Origin: Marvania coccoides
Lineage: Eukaryota > Chlorophyta > Trebouxiophyceae > Chlorellales > Chlorellaceae
Length of the DNA stretch: 64,000 nucleotides
NCBI GenBank assembly: GCA_963854735.1
Contig: OY978097.1
Coordinates: 2,666,001-2,730,000 of the forward strand
Reading direction: 5' to 3'
The notes below the pieces were generated by a model that saw only the letters and a list, made by a program, of their open reading frames with translations, did no database searches and was not told the origin of the DNA. This document shows, one piece after another, positions 10,601-22,147 of the stretch. Numbering within the stretch: the stretch's first letter is position 1; the number at the start of each line of letters is the position of its first letter. Position numbers and translations under genes: made by a program.

Positions 10601-13600
10601 AAAGCCGCTGTTGGGCAACGGGGGCGACGTGGAGGACTCCACGCTGCCAGACAACGTCAACAATATCGAGCAAGTGGTGTTGCCGGCAGTGGCAGCGGGC
10701 CGAGTGGCAGTGGAGGTGCGCGGAACCACCGTGCAGGCGTTCTCCGGGGCGCAGCCGTATGCTATCGTCGTGAACGGCGACTTTACCGGCACGCTGCAGG
10801 CCCCCAGCGCCACCGGGCAGACGGGCCAGTGCGCCGTGGTGGTTGCCACAATACTGTCTGGCCCTGAGGGTGTCACCAACAAGCAGGACGTGACGTTTGA
10901 GATTGGCACCTCCTCTGGCTCGGCCAACGGAATCACATTCGAGTGCAAGCTGGCGAGTAATTTTCTGCCTCTCTACTCTGCGAATATTTCCTCATCATAA
11001 TTGGATTTTAATCCTTTAATTTTTATTGCAAAGACTATCGCTATTATTTCTATACGATGATCTCCCATTGGTGCCCCTTTACTCACCGTCTCTTTCTTTT
11101 TTCCTTTCTTTTGAATTCAGGTCGATTTCCAGGGCCAAATCGGGGCGCCAGGCACCACTGACTGGGCGACCTGCCCCACGCCCGTCACCTACAAGGCCCT
11201 CCCCGACGGCTCCTACACCTTCTCCGTGCGCGCCCAAGGCGAGAGCATCGACACCTCCCGCACATTCACTAAAGACACCTCCCCGCCCGCTGTCCAACTT
11301 TCTTCCACCCTCCCGCCCACCACCGACGCCGCGACCGCCACCATGTCGTTCGAGGTCACCGACATCAGCCCCGTGACCACTATGTGCAGGCTCACGGGCG
11401 CAGGCCTGTCCCCCCAGCAAGGAGAGCTTCTCTCCGGCACATCCGTGGCAGTACCTATCACACTGGACCAGCCCTTCAACTGCACCTCCCCCCAGACCGT
11501 GGGGTGGATACTGCCAGGGCAGTGGACGTTTGCGGTGGAGGCCAAGGACGCGGGGGGCAACGCTGCTGCCCCCGCTATTTTCAAATGGACGGTGGCTGTG
11601 GATCCGGCGCAGCGCTACGCACGCATCACCTCCGGGCCGCTCCTCAACATCCCCATGCGCGAGGTCAAGTTCTCGCTGGTGGTTCTGGGCGGACAGGGCT
11701 CCACGGAGTGTGCTTTGGTGCCTGGCGCCTTGGCAGCAACGCTGCCTGCACAGTGGCAGCCCTGCGGACCTGAGGTGTCCTACGACCAGCCCGCCGACGG
11801 GCAGTACGCGTTCTACTCGCGTGTGGCGGGAGACGCTGCTCTCTTTGCAGCGGGAGCGGGTGTGCCGTCGACTTGGGCTGTTTCGACCTTCAAGGTGGAC
11901 TCCACGGCGCCCATCGCCAATCTGACGGCAGGGCCCACGGGTGGGCGAGCCACAGACGAGCCCAGCGTCACGTTTGAGTTCAGCCTCGGCGAGGAAGGGT
12001 CCTCGGCGACGTGCAAGTAAGTTAAATTATTGGATTATCGGGGGGGGGGGGGGGGGGATGCCGACAGGCAAATTGTGGCTGTGGTTTGATATTTATTTGG
12101 GCAATTATCTAGTTATTAGAACCTCAAGTACTAAATTTGCCAAATTTATTTCTAATTCTGCAGACTGGACGCCAGGGACAACCCCAAAGACTCGATTCCG
12201 TCCACGATGTGCGCCTCGCCGGTGCAGCTCACCAACCTCGCAGGAGGGCACTACACCTTCACCGTCATCCCCTCCGACGCCGTGGGCAACGTGGGTACCC
12301 CGCTGCTCGCCGAGTTCGTCGTCGATCTCGCCCCGCCCAACGTCACCGCCTCCGCAACTATGTCGCCCGACAAGACCGCTGTCACCGTCATTTTCGAGGC
12401 TTTTGACGACCCAGCAGGCTCCGGCATCAAGAATGTCACCTGTAGGGTACGTCCAGCGGTGCTGGCCCCCGCTTCCCAGGCTAAAGTCAACCTGGATGAC
12501 CCCAAATACGACTGGCAGTCGTGCACCTCTCCGCTGACGTTCTCCGGCCTGCTGGAGGGCCACTGGGTGGTCAGCGTGGTGGCATTTGACAATGCCGACC
12601 AGTCTTCTCAGCCTGCGGAGCTGGACGTGTGGGTGGACACCGTTGCGCCCGTCGCAGTGATGGTTGTGGCCCCCCCCCAAAATTCCGTCATCCCCGGGGG
12701 GAAGGTGGAGTTTGAGCTGTCGGACGACACCGAAAAGAGCAACCCTGGGGTGGGATCGCCAGTGCAGTGGCAGGGCTACATGTTGCGCACAGGGGACCTG
12801 GCCGCAACCGCGCCAGATGGGCAAACCATTTTGCCCCCTGCTGGCGGCGGCGGCGGCAACACTTCGACCTCCATCGTGCAAGCCGCCCCCGCCGTCGTTA
12901 CGAGCGACAGCAGCGCTTTGGTGGGATCAGCATTCAAAACCAACAGCGCTGGCAGCTCTTCTTCAGCAGCAGCAGTGACCGCTCGGCTGGCGTACGCTAT
13001 CGCTGCTGAGGTGGAGGAGCTGGGCAAGGGCGACTTGGACAAGTGGGTCAACTGCAGCGCCGCGTTGTGCGTGTACTCTGGCCTCGGCGGCGGCTCTTAC
13101 CAGTTCCAGTCCCGAGGAATCGATGCTTCAGGCAACGTGGGCCCTGCCACCGAGCCCTACGCTTTCCAGCTGGAAGGCGCCGCCTCCTCCTCGCTCCCCG
13201 CCTGGGCGCTGGCCGCCATCATCGGGGGAGGCGTGCTGGTGGCCCTGGCGGCGGCCTCCATTCTCTGGAGCTGCTGCTGCTCCTCGCGCCGCCGCGTCAG
13301 CGCCAATGCTGCCAGCGCGCTGCCGCCGACCGCCACCAGCGGAGGGTACCCGCCCTCCAGCTCTCCCTACCCCCCGCAGTCCTACTTTAACGGTTATCAA
13401 ACCAGCAACCCGCAAATGAACGGGCAGTACTCCGGAGTGTATAGCAATGGCTATGGCAATGGGAACAGCCCCTACACTGGGTATAACTCGCTGCAATACG
13501 CCAATGGGGCGGCTGGGATGAGGGGTGTTCCTTCCGTGGATCCCCCCACCGCTGTTTCTCGCCGCATTCCTGCAGATCCGATCGAGGCCCAGCAAGTGGC

Positions 13601-13901
13601 GCTGGCGCTGGCGGCCTCGCGGTCGTTCCCCAGCAACATCCAGCGGGCTAGTGGGGATGACGACGAGGAGCTGAAGCGCGCCATTGAGGCGTCGCTGAGG
13701 GAGAAGAATGCCGCGAGAGCGCCGGCAGCAGCAGAGAACGACGACGACGCGCAGCTGCGCGCTGCGATTCAAGCGTCGCTCGAGGAGGACCGGCGCAGGC
13801 AAAGCCAAGGGTTGCAGTGGCCCAATGTGAGTGGTGGACCGGAGAGCCGTGTGGAGACGTGGCCGCCGCAACGCAATAACGATCGAAGTGATTATTTTTA
13901 G
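7696..13901 (+). CDS. Large membrane-anchored subtilisin-like (S8) protease with cytosolic ubiquitin-interacting-like motifs
   Basis: There are five exons, 7696-7838, 7966-9140, 9223-10952, 11121-12016 and 12164-13901, giving 1,893 residues. A signal peptide (~1-23) leads into a propeptide-like region. The S8 triad is visible: Asp350 in G-D-S-G-I-D, His403 in G-H-G-T-H-T and Ser747 in G-G-T-S-M-A-T-P, with the oxyanion Asn508 in A-G-N-D-G. A protease-associated (PA) domain with C-x-P-I and V-A-L-V-E-R-G-T-C-T-F is inserted between His and Ser. After the catalytic unit come several Ig-like modules with F-E-C-K-L / W-x-x-C / G-x-Y-T-F-x-V patterns, then one membrane helix (~1660-1684) and a CCCSSRRR stop-transfer. 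The cytosolic tail is Gly/Tyr/Asn-rich and ends in two UIM-like helices (~1812-1830, ~1839-1857). Exon 3 joins exon 4 through an apparent GC-AG intron. Intron 4 holds an 18-G run. The exon 1 donor (AA|GTACGC) is the least certain junction. Confidence 0.85.
12040..12057 (+). repeat. Poly-G tract (18 G) in subtilase intron 4
   Basis: An uninterrupted run of G lies about 24 bases inside the intron that follows the GTAAGT donor at 12017. Its length is prone to sequencing and replication slippage. On RNA it could form a G-rich structure. Confidence 0.9.
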
Positions 13902-14461
13902 TGACAGCACATTTATTTATTTATTTTGCGCTTCTTTCTCAGTTCTTTTTTTCTCTTTTCGCTCCCCCTTTTCCCTCAAGGTGATAGATAATGTGCTCTC
14001 TCTTTCTCTCATTTACCTTCCTAATAATTACTATATATATATTCCCAATCAATGTACGCATAATAATGCATTTTATTCGATGGTTCCGAGTGAAATTTGT
14101 GTTTGGTGTTTCAGTCGTCTTTCATTCTCGAAATAGTACGAGTATTTTTAACAGGCATCTTTCAACTGCTAAGGAGAAGGCGCTGATGAGCAGACTAGCA
14201 GTTTGCTATTGCGAAATGCCAAATCTGTGGTCAACATATTTGAAGCATTCTGGTGACAGGAGGCCTCGTGAAGTGAGGCAAGCAGATTTTTAATAGAATT
14301 GGAATATGTTTTGAGTTCACACAGACCTGTTTCAATCATCCTCACAGTCAGTAGTATCGCTTGCTCATCTGATCGAAGGAGGATTTTGAATTTTGGGGTG
14401 GGCAAGTCGCTGGCTCGCCTGTATTTTTTCACTCCGCAACCGCTTTACACCTCGCAACAGC
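13902..14461. other. Intergenic region upstream of the alpha/beta hydrolase
   Basis: About 560 AT-rich bases carry the subtilase 3' UTR (T-rich, with ATATATATAT near 14032) and the promoter of the next gene. Short open frames here lack conserved sequence, and I call no gene. Confidence 0.6.
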
Positions 14462-16124
14462 ATGGTATTTGGCCCCCGAGCTGGCCCTCGCCTGTCGCTC
14501 GCAGTTGGAGTCGTCGCCGTTGCCGCCGCAGGCACTGCAGCCTCCTCGATGCTCAAAAAGACGTTCCATCCCAGCGTGCTGGCCAAGCCTACGACCTGGA
14601 ATCAAGCGCTGATCGCGCTGTGCCCCCACCTCTCCACCCCTTACACCCTTCCTGCTCTTCTCAACAACGGTGAACACTCTAGTTTTCTCAACCGCTGGGT
14701 ATCTGCTCCCTAATCGTTAATGCCCAATTAAACTCCCCCATACTGTAGGTCACGTGGAGACCATCTTTGCCGCGCTCTTCCGCCGCCGGCCCCACGTTCT
14801 GTACGACCGTGAGCTGCTGCACATGCCAGACGGCGGCGTGGTGGCACTAGACACAGAAAAACTGCCAGAATCCCCCACAGATCTCCCTGCCGACGCCCCC
14901 GTGGTCATCATTCTCCCAGGCCTCACCGGCGGCTCCGAAGACAGCTACGTGCAGCACGCGATTGTGCACGCGCGAGCTGCCGGCATTCGTGCCGTGGTTT
15001 TTAACTCCAGGGGGACCTCAGACTCGCCGGTCACCACGCCGCAGTTCTACAGCGCGTCATTCACCGATGATCTGCGCTGCGTGGTGGCCCATGTGGCGGC
15101 GCAGTACCCGGAAGCGATGCTGTTTGCGGCGGGGTGGTCGCTAGGGGCCAACATCCTGACGCGGTACCTGGGGGAGGAGGGGAAGGACACCCCGTTGAGA
15201 GCCGCCGTGGCGATGTGCAACCCGTTTAACCTGGTGAGCAGCGAGCCAATAAGAACTAATTGCCGATGAACCGCACAACTTGTAGAATGGTTTTATTCAA
15301 CTATATAGTTTTATTACTTGTCCTACCTTGCTGTCTCTTGCATTTACGCATTGTGTATTTTATTTAATTACAGCAAGTTTGTTTATATTTTGTTCTCACC
15401 ACCCCTTGGCCCTCTTATTTCTTTCTTTCTTTATTTGAAGCCCCTGTCCAACGAGAACTTCTCAAAGGGCTTCAACCGCATCTATGACTGGAACCTCGCC
15501 AAGAGCCTGCGCCGCATCTACGCCAAACACCACGACCAGTTCGAAAACGCGGTGGCAAACGGAGCGAAACGTGAGAAAGGGCGCCCTCCCCCCCCCCCTT
15601 AAATTACACTCCAACTTTCTTTCTTTCTTTCCTCACTCGCTGCCGTTTGAACCAACTCAATCAAATTTTCCTCTTTCTCTTTCGCAGATTTCAACCCCAC
15701 CCTGGCGTTGAATGCCAAGACCATTCGAGACTTTGACGAGGCCATCACCGCCGGTGCCTTTGGCTGGCCCTCTGTGGATGCATACTACGCTGGCAGCTCC
15801 TCCTCGCTGTCCATCCCCAACGTGGCGGTCCCCCTGCTGGTGGTGCAGGCAGAGGACGACCCCATTGCGCCCAAGGAAGGCATCCCTTATGCCACTCTCA
15901 GCGAAAATCCCAACTGTGTGCTAGTGACAACCCCCACTGGGGGGCACCTGGGGTGGTGCTTCTGTGGCAGCGAGGGGGTGCTGGGCGCGCCATGGACCGA
16001 TAGAGCAGTGATCCAGTATTTTCTAGCAGTGCAGAAGCTGGGGGCAGCGGAGAAGGGCCATCCAGCCGAAGCTGAAAAGCCGGGGGTGTACACGATGGGT
16101 ACCACCACGCATCAAGCGCCTTGA
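14462..16124 (+). CDS. EMB8/ABHD1-3-type alpha/beta hydrolase
   Basis: There are four exons, 14462-14669, 14749-15233, 15441-15570 and 15688-16124, giving 419 residues, a normal length for the family. A hydrophobic N-terminal anchor (about residues 11-31, L-S-L-A-V-G-V-V-A-V-A-A-A-G) precedes the N-G-H-V-E-T-I-F block that is diagnostic of the YheT/EMB8/ABHD1-3 branch. The nucleophile is Ser200 in G-W-S-L-G-A-N. The likely acid is Asp331 or Asp332 (A-E-D-D-P-I-A-P), and the base is His361 (G-G-H-L-G-W). The oxyanion region has N-S-R-G-T-S-D-S-P. Relatives are membrane-bound lipid esterases or lipases; the substrate cannot be read here. All three splice junctions preserve phase and rebuild conserved blocks. 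Intron 3 contains a C12-13 run in its donor half. Confidence 0.87.
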
Positions 16125-16348
16125 GACTGCTATACACTAAAATAAACTCATTTTTAAAGGACATTTTTTTTTTTATTAAATGTTTAATAATATCGCCGTC
16201 GGGGACTCGGAAGGCAGGGGCAAGGGCCTTACCTGTGGGCGGCGACCTGTTGCTAGGTTTTGCATGGCGCTGCTGTGACGTACGTCCACAGGAACTGAGG
16301 TTGATCCGGCGGATGGAAGGGGGGCTCTGCCTTCCTGTGGCGGGTTTT

Positions 16349-16427
16349 TGTGGCACGTCGACTTGCGGTTCTCTATAGGGGCGACTTCGGTAGTAGACTT
16401 TACACCAATATGTAAAACCTGAAACCT
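16349..16427. repeat. Dispersed repeat, copy 1
   Basis: This segment shares the ordered blocks TGGCACGTCG[A/G]CTTGC, GGTAGTAGAC and ATATGTAAAACCT...AAACCTAT with 36640-36714, in the same orientation. Copy 1 has about 12 extra bases in the middle. It may be a decayed mobile element or a solo fragment. No open frame or terminal repeat was identified. Confidence 0.6.
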
Positions 16428-16507
16428 ATAAATCAAAGCTCTTGGGCATATACCAAATCTGTAAAAACTCCAGAGCACTTCTCACTCGAAAAAAATGATA
16501 GTGGTAG

Positions 16508-16549
16508 CTTTCTATTAGTTTAATGAACCTTTCTATTAGTTTAATGAAC
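16508..16549. repeat. 21-bp perfect tandem duplication
   Basis: The unit CTTTCTATTAGTTTAATGAAC occurs twice head to tail (16508-16528 and 16529-16549) directly before the poly-G run. This suggests local slippage or break repair. Confidence 0.9.
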
Positions 16550-16551
16550 TT

Positions 16552-16572
16552 GGGGGGGGGGGGGGGGGGGGG
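16552..16572. repeat. Poly-G tract (21 G)
   Basis: An uninterrupted G run lies two bases after the 21-bp tandem duplication. It is the longest homopolymer of G in the window. Length may be inexact because of sequencing. Confidence 0.9.
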
Positions 16573-17146
16573 AGAGGCGCTTAGTGCCAATGAAAGGGGG
16601 CAGATTGATACTCCACCTAAAGTACTCAAAAATCTTCGAAAAGAAATAAAGGGAAAGATAAACACCTGTATGGCCCAATATTAAGAAAAGTAGAGGAGAT
16701 GAAGGGGGAACGGGGGTATTTTATAGAAGGGGAAGCTAGCTGCGCATAGCAGAGGGTACTCGAAATGCTCCGAGACCGCAAAGGGGGGGGAGAATAAGAT
16801 AATGAAAAGGGAAAGAAGGAAAGATATATATTTAAATATTTTTTGGATACTACGGCTATTTGCAAAGGTACCACCAAAGGTAGGAATGCAGGTACTGTAA
16901 AATCTTCATTAAAAAATGCTGTACTTGAGAATTCCCACGACCATCCCGCCGCCTTTGCGCGATCTCCTTAGGGCACTCCCCCTAGGGCAGATCGAATACC
17001 AGAATTACTGGCCTGGCGTTGGAACTTTGTGAGTATGGTACTTGCTTCATCGATGCCATAGAAAAGAGAGAGGTACTTGACTTGAGGGTGCATATGACAG
17101 CTCGCAGTTTAAGCACGAGCAGGCTTAATATTAACAATTAATCTAT

Positions 17147-18445
17147 TTAAGCTATCTTAACGACGGCGGCCTCAACCATCTTCACCTCGGGGGTGAGACT
17201 GTCAGAGTCCTCGCCAGCGCGATTGTCGAAAATGTTGTCCTGGTCCCAGCGCTTAGACACCAGTAGCCACAGGAGGACGGCGATGATGGAGCCGGTGAAG
17301 GGGCCAATAATGAACACCCAGAAGTTGTTGAACTCGTTGGCCACGATGGCGGGGCCCAGGGAGCGGGCGGGGTTGATGGAGCAGCCATCTACGGGGATCA
17401 TGACGGTGTGGCCTAGGAAGACGGCAAATCCGATGGCGATGGGCTGCATGGGCGAGATGGTGTTGTTGGCACGGTCGCATATGGTCATGAGCACGACGAA
17501 GCACAGCACGCAGGTCATGAACGCCTCGCCAATGAAAGCCTGGAGGAAAAGAGAACAAATGAAATGGTCGAATTCGCCCATGTTTTTTCATATGCCCATT
17601 TGCTACCCCCCTTCCCCCCCCCGTATTATTTTTATTTTTACTCAAGTACTATGTTTAGTTTGGAATACCTGGCCGGAAGTGAACGCGTTGGAGATGATGT
17701 TTGCTCCCAGAGAGGAGTTGGCGCGATCAGGGGTCATGCCAAACACAAAACTGGAGGCCAGGATGGCACCGACGACCTGAGCAGCCATGTTGAACAGGCC
17801 CTGGATGAAAGACAGGTTGCCGGAGAGAAAGAGGGCGAGGGTGACGGCGGGGTTGAACTGTCCGCCGGAGATGTGGCCGAGGGAGTAGGCAAGCACCTAA
17901 AAATAAGATTTTATAGGAAGCGCTAATTAGAGAGAATAGAAGGTATGGCTAACGCTGGTGAAGCAAATCACAGCCAAAAGCCAAAACTGAATAGAAAATA
18001 AATAAACCGCCAACGCACCATAATGGCCATGCCGAATGCCATCGCGGTGGCAATACCGAAAGAGGACTGGATCGTTGTCAGCTGAACGACGTCTTCAACA
18101 ATTTTGACAGCGACCTCGTTGGCGGTGGCATCGGCCAGTTCATTGGGTGAATTAGAGGAGGCACCGCTGGCAAAGTTGCTGAGGCGGGGGGTAGAGAAAT
18201 TCACGGCGGTGGCAGTACCTGTGTGCAGGGTTGTGGATTTTTATTTTATATTATTAATATTCGGTCCGTTTCTGATTTCTTTTCAGTGCAATTTCTCCCT
18301 CTTGAAGTCCCCTACCGATGAAAACAAAAAGGGTCATGCCGATGAGCTCAGCGATGACAGCACGCATGTTTAGCCGCTTCTGGGTGAAGGCGGGCTTGGC
18401 CTCGGTCAGCCACTCGCTGTAGGCGCTCTTGTCGAACAGAGGCAT
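17147..18445 (-). CDS. Aquaporin (MIP family)
   Basis: There are four exons, 18445-18316, 18218-18019, 17896-17669 and 17539-17147, giving 316 residues. Both pore signatures are intact: N125-P126-A127 in G-G-Q-F-N-P-A-V and N242-P243-A244-R245 in C-S-I-N-P-A-R-S. His230 (F-L-G-H-T-V) sits at the selectivity-filter position usual in water-specific plant and microbial aquaporins, so water transport is the best guess. Six membrane helices fit the hydropathy. The loop between helices 1 and 2 is unusually long (about 50 residues, ~45-95), Ser/Asn/Ala-rich, with an N-F-S glycosylation sequon. The C-terminus is short and acidic. Splice junctions are all GT-AG with phase preserved. The subcellular membrane cannot be inferred. 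Confidence 0.92.
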
Positions 18446-19217
18446 GGTGGATGAACTGCGAAGAGAAAAGGAAAGCGTGTGTATGCAAGTGGTTAAGTAT
18501 ATATACGAGGGAATACTGCACTTGAGGTATCGGAAGGACTAGATCTAATACGTTGTAGGCAATACTGAGGAGCATCAAAACCAGGCGGCAAGCATGCCGA
18601 ACGGGCTATTCTATGAACATATATCGGGCACAATGCAGATATATAGGAGAATTTGAGGCAAGAGAATCTGAAGGCGACAAGCGCAAGAAATCGGACTCTC
18701 CAAACAGTGTCGGAGCCCCTTCGCGCGGTGCTCAAACCATTTTAAATATGTATTGATGTCCTATCAGCGTGCTGATCAGCGTCAGAGAGGGTCTCACCAG
18801 GATTCTCTGCGGGTCTAACAAGCGATACAGTTGTGCTGGAGAGGGATGATATGAGGAGGCTGAGGGGCCGGCGCAAGGTTTGCCAGATAAAATTCGTTTA
18901 TATCTAAGTTATGGTAAGGGAGGCGGCGGAGAATTCCCGCTAGGAATTCCCCCTACTTGGCTTTCTTCCACTTTTTCTTTGCCGAGCTGCAGCTGTCAGT
19001 GAATTTAAGCAACCAAAGCACACGTAGCACACTGGTTTTGTGATAGCCGCTTCGTCCATCCAGGGTTGGATTTTCGAGATTGTTTCTTATATATATACCT
19101 CTGGAGTGCACCTAGCTTGGAGACATCTCATAGTAATTTATTCTTTTAACCAACAATCAATCAAATAAATTTGCAAGAATACGTTACTACGCATTTTAAC
19201 CGTAAGCAGTTAAATAC
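18446..19217. promoter_or_regulatory. Divergent intergenic region, aquaporin / scramblase
   Basis: About 770 bases lie between the aquaporin start (minus) and the scramblase start (plus). TATA-like stretches occur near 18498-18506 (minus-gene side) and near 19089-19097 (plus-gene side, TATATATAC). No gene or RNA is recognisable. Confidence 0.5.
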
Positions 19218-20719
19218 ATGAGCCGGGTCAGCAGCTCTCTTAAGCAGCTGAGCCGATGTGCGCTAGCAGCGCGAGGTCTGATCGAGAACAATCGAGTTAC
19301 AAGTGCTGGGAACCCAAACTTTGCTCTCAATCTCGCCAGCAAGTGGCTATGGCTGCATAACGCCTCGCGCGGGTTCGCCACCGGCTCCCGTTCCACCAAA
19401 CTCAAGCGCCTCTCCCGCGCCTCCCAGCGCCTCTCCCAACTCCGCCCGGCCATCGCCCAAGAAGAACAATTAAGAACGCCAGAACAAGGCACCGCATCCC
19501 TCCCTACTGTTGCGGGCGTCGTTGGCCACTCTGCCCTGGTCATCACCCGGCCCGTGGAGTGGGGCACGCTACTGTTGGGGTTCGAGCAAGCCAACCGCTA
19601 CACCGTCCATGATGAAGGCGGCACAGTGGTGGCACACCTGCTGGAGGAAGAAGGCTCCATTGGTAAGAGAAAGGAAGACATTTTATTTTTTTTACAAGGA
19701 AAATTTGGCGCTGAAACCATTATATGTTTCTGGGTGTTTGATTCTATCGTTTATTGTTTATTTATTCTGCAGGTCGGGCCATTGGGCGGCAGCTTTTCAA
19801 GACCAGGCGCTCCTTTACCGCCACTGTGCTGTCCCCCGACGGCCAGTCCGTCATCTTCCGGCTGCGGCGGCCCATGTATCTGATCTCCTCCACTGTGTAC
19901 ATAGAGAACGGGGAGGGAGAAACTATCGGGGAGGTGCAGCAGCGATGGCACCTCTGGCGGCGGCGCTACGACCTGTTTCTAGGACAGAGTCAGTTCGCGG
20001 CGGTGGACGGTGGGTTTCTGGCGTGGGAATTTGAGCTCAAGGACGAGCGCGGCGGCACTTTGGCGCTCATTGACCGAAATTTCTCCGGTTTTGGAAAAGA
20101 GCTGTTCACCGACGCGGGGCGGTACTGCATCCACTTCGGCGGTAGCGCGCAGCAGGCGGCGCGAGAGCTGCGCACCGCCATTGCGGCAGCGCATCCTGAC
20201 AGGGCCCCGCCGCCGGTGACACAACTGGCACTGGCTCGCACTGACGTTGCAGTTATTCCTACATCTACGGGGAACCAGCTGCAGGTGCACCGCCCGCTGC
20301 AGCTGGACGAGCGCATGATCGCGCTGGCGGCCGCCATTTCCATTGACTATGATTTCTTCTCCCGCCACTCTTACGGCGGCGGCGTTTTCTCCCCCTTCAT
20401 GTCGCCCCCCATCATGCCCTTCCCGGTGCCTATGGGAGGAGGGGGCGAGGGCATGGCTGAGGAAGCTGCTGAAGGCGGGGCCGACGGAGCTGGCGCTGAA
20501 TCGTCGCCGCCGCCACCGCCGTCAGGGGAGGGGGAATTTGCTGATGGGGGGCCGTTAGAAAGAGATTTAGGCGGGGATGAGTGGGGTCAGGAACAGGGGC
20601 AGCAGCAAAGTGATTGGGGGTGGGGAGGAGGCGGCAACGATGACGACGGAGGTGATGAAGAAGGCGGCGGGCTCAGCGGCATTCTCGGAGATGTCTTTGG
20701 GTGGGGTTCTGATGACTAA
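19218..20719 (+). CDS. Phospholipid scramblase family protein, probably mitochondrial
   Basis: There are two exons, 19218-19662 and 19773-20719, giving 463 residues. The N-terminal ~60 residues are Ser/Arg/Leu/Ala-rich with few acids, like a mitochondrial presequence. The scramblase barrel starts near residue 110. It includes V-H-D-E-G-G-T-V-V-A-H-L-L-E-E-E-G then G-R-A-I-G-R-Q-L-F-K-T-R-R, strands with I-F-R-L-R-R-P-M-Y-L-I and G-E-V-Q-Q-R-W-H-L-W-R-R-R-Y-D-L-F, and the I-D-R-N-F-S-G-F-G-K-E-L-F-T-D-A-G-R-Y block. The final ~90 residues are Gly/Glu/Asp/Pro-rich low complexity. The gene resembles the fungal/plant AIM25-like branch of LURP-one/scramblase proteins. Whether it moves lipid is not known for that branch. 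Confidence 0.87.
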
Positions 20720-20903
20720 AGAGGGGATGGTTTGTTGATTAACAAATACAAAAATGAATTTATATTTTAAGCCATATATATGGCAAAAACAAAAAGTAAA
20801 AGTACTGGATGATTGCTAACATGGAGGGAGGCATTGAGCGGAGAAGAAGGGAAGAAAATATAAATAAAAAAAATTCACAAATTTAGATGAGAACAGGGCT
20901 AAA

Positions 20904-22147
20904 TTATCGCTGCGCCTTGATTGTGGCTCCTGGTGGGCTCCCAGGCTCCGTCAAAATGACCAGCGGGATCTTTTGCTCCACGTCTGCTGCTGCTGCGCTG
21001 CCTCGCGGCGAAAGCCGCCCTGCCGCCGCTCTAGCGGCCCGCAGCTTCCTCAAATTGTACCAGCACACCGCGATAAACGCGATCAAGTAGCCGCCGATGT
21101 TGATTTTGGTGACAGCGGAGTGGAAGAGCCACACGGACAGGCAGATGAGCATCCAGTCTTTCACCACGCCTGCTACGTTCATCGTCAGCGCTGAGGTCCT
21201 GCCGATGAGCAAAAACACCGAAACATTGAGGCAAAAGGCGGTTCCCGCGTTGGCAATCATGTACACCGGGTTGATGACGACCTCAGGATCACTAGTGAGC
21301 TTTTCGAGCTCTAAAACCGCAAACGGCACTGTGAGGAAGGCACAACAGCAGGGCGCCACGTAGTATAGCGTGGTGATGGGGTTCAGCTTCAGGCCACGGG
21401 ACTGCAACAGGATTTGGACCAAAACCAGGCGTATAGACTCTGCGAAAATGGCCACAAGCTGCAGGGAAACGCCTGTGACGTTCAAGTTGAGCTCGCCGTA
21501 GGAGGCGATGGCGACGCCAATGGTGACGAGGATCATGTTGATGAACGTGGGCCAGTAGAACTTTTCGGTTCCAAACATGCATCCCACGCCAAACACAGCC
21601 ACGGCACTCAACGCCTTGAGCATTTGAATGAAGGACACTGACAGGTAGAGGTAGGCGGCGTTGCCCACCCACAGGGTGAGCGCATAACATGCGCCAATGG
21701 GCACAATGGCTCTGTGGATGAATGGGTGGGAATGAGTTTATTTGCGCAGAAGGGTCGCATGAAAATAAAATCTTACTTGATGTATGTGGCTCTGTCCATC
21801 TCGATCCCTTGCACCTTGCCGCTCTTCACCAGCACGATGGCAAGCGCCGCGCAGAAAAACATGTGCCTGGGGGAGAGAAGGGCAGGAGGGGGAAAAGTTA
21901 TTTCGTCTGCTGCCGGTGGCAGGCGGCAGGACACCGTTGAGAAGAGCCAGTCGATTGGGGCGGAGGCCTACCACATAGTTAAACAGATTGGGTACGGAAA
22001 TCCGCTATATGCTAACAAATATTTATTGAACACGATGACTGCTCCGCTCAAAAAGATCCACAGGAACACTGCCGAGTAAGTGATGGCTATACTTCTAATC
22101 AGCGCCCGCCTGCGAGCTATCTGCTCGGGGTTGCCCCGCTTCTTCAT
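20904..22147 (-). CDS. Triose-phosphate/nucleotide-sugar translocator-like protein, copy 1
   Basis: There are three exons, 22147-21972, 21866-21777 and 21711-20904, giving 357 residues with about ten membrane helices (DMT superfamily, TPT/KT group). Characteristic blocks are F-N-K-Y-L-L...F-P-Y-P-I-x-[37 protein letters not shown] and K-D-W at the end of the ninth helix. Plant homologues are annotated as probable sugar-phosphate/phosphate translocators and sit in the secretory pathway; no plastid presequence is visible here. It is adjacent and parallel to a close paralogue at 22659-24160, with two introns in identical positions and phases. The specific substrate is unknown. Confidence 0.9.

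Larger units (their letters stand above)
16125..17146. other. 1-kb intergenic region with repeats
   Basis: This lies between the convergent hydrolase (+) and aquaporin (-) genes. It holds an approximately 80-base element with a second copy near 36.6 kb, a 21-base tandem duplication and a 21-G run, each listed separately. No coding frame with family signature is present. It is one of the longest gene-free intervals in the window. Confidence 0.65.

Noticed and set aside
16960..17030. Possible tRNA-like stem region with a TCGAATACC string
   Set aside because: I could not pair acceptor, D and anticodon arms, and the box B match is imperfect.
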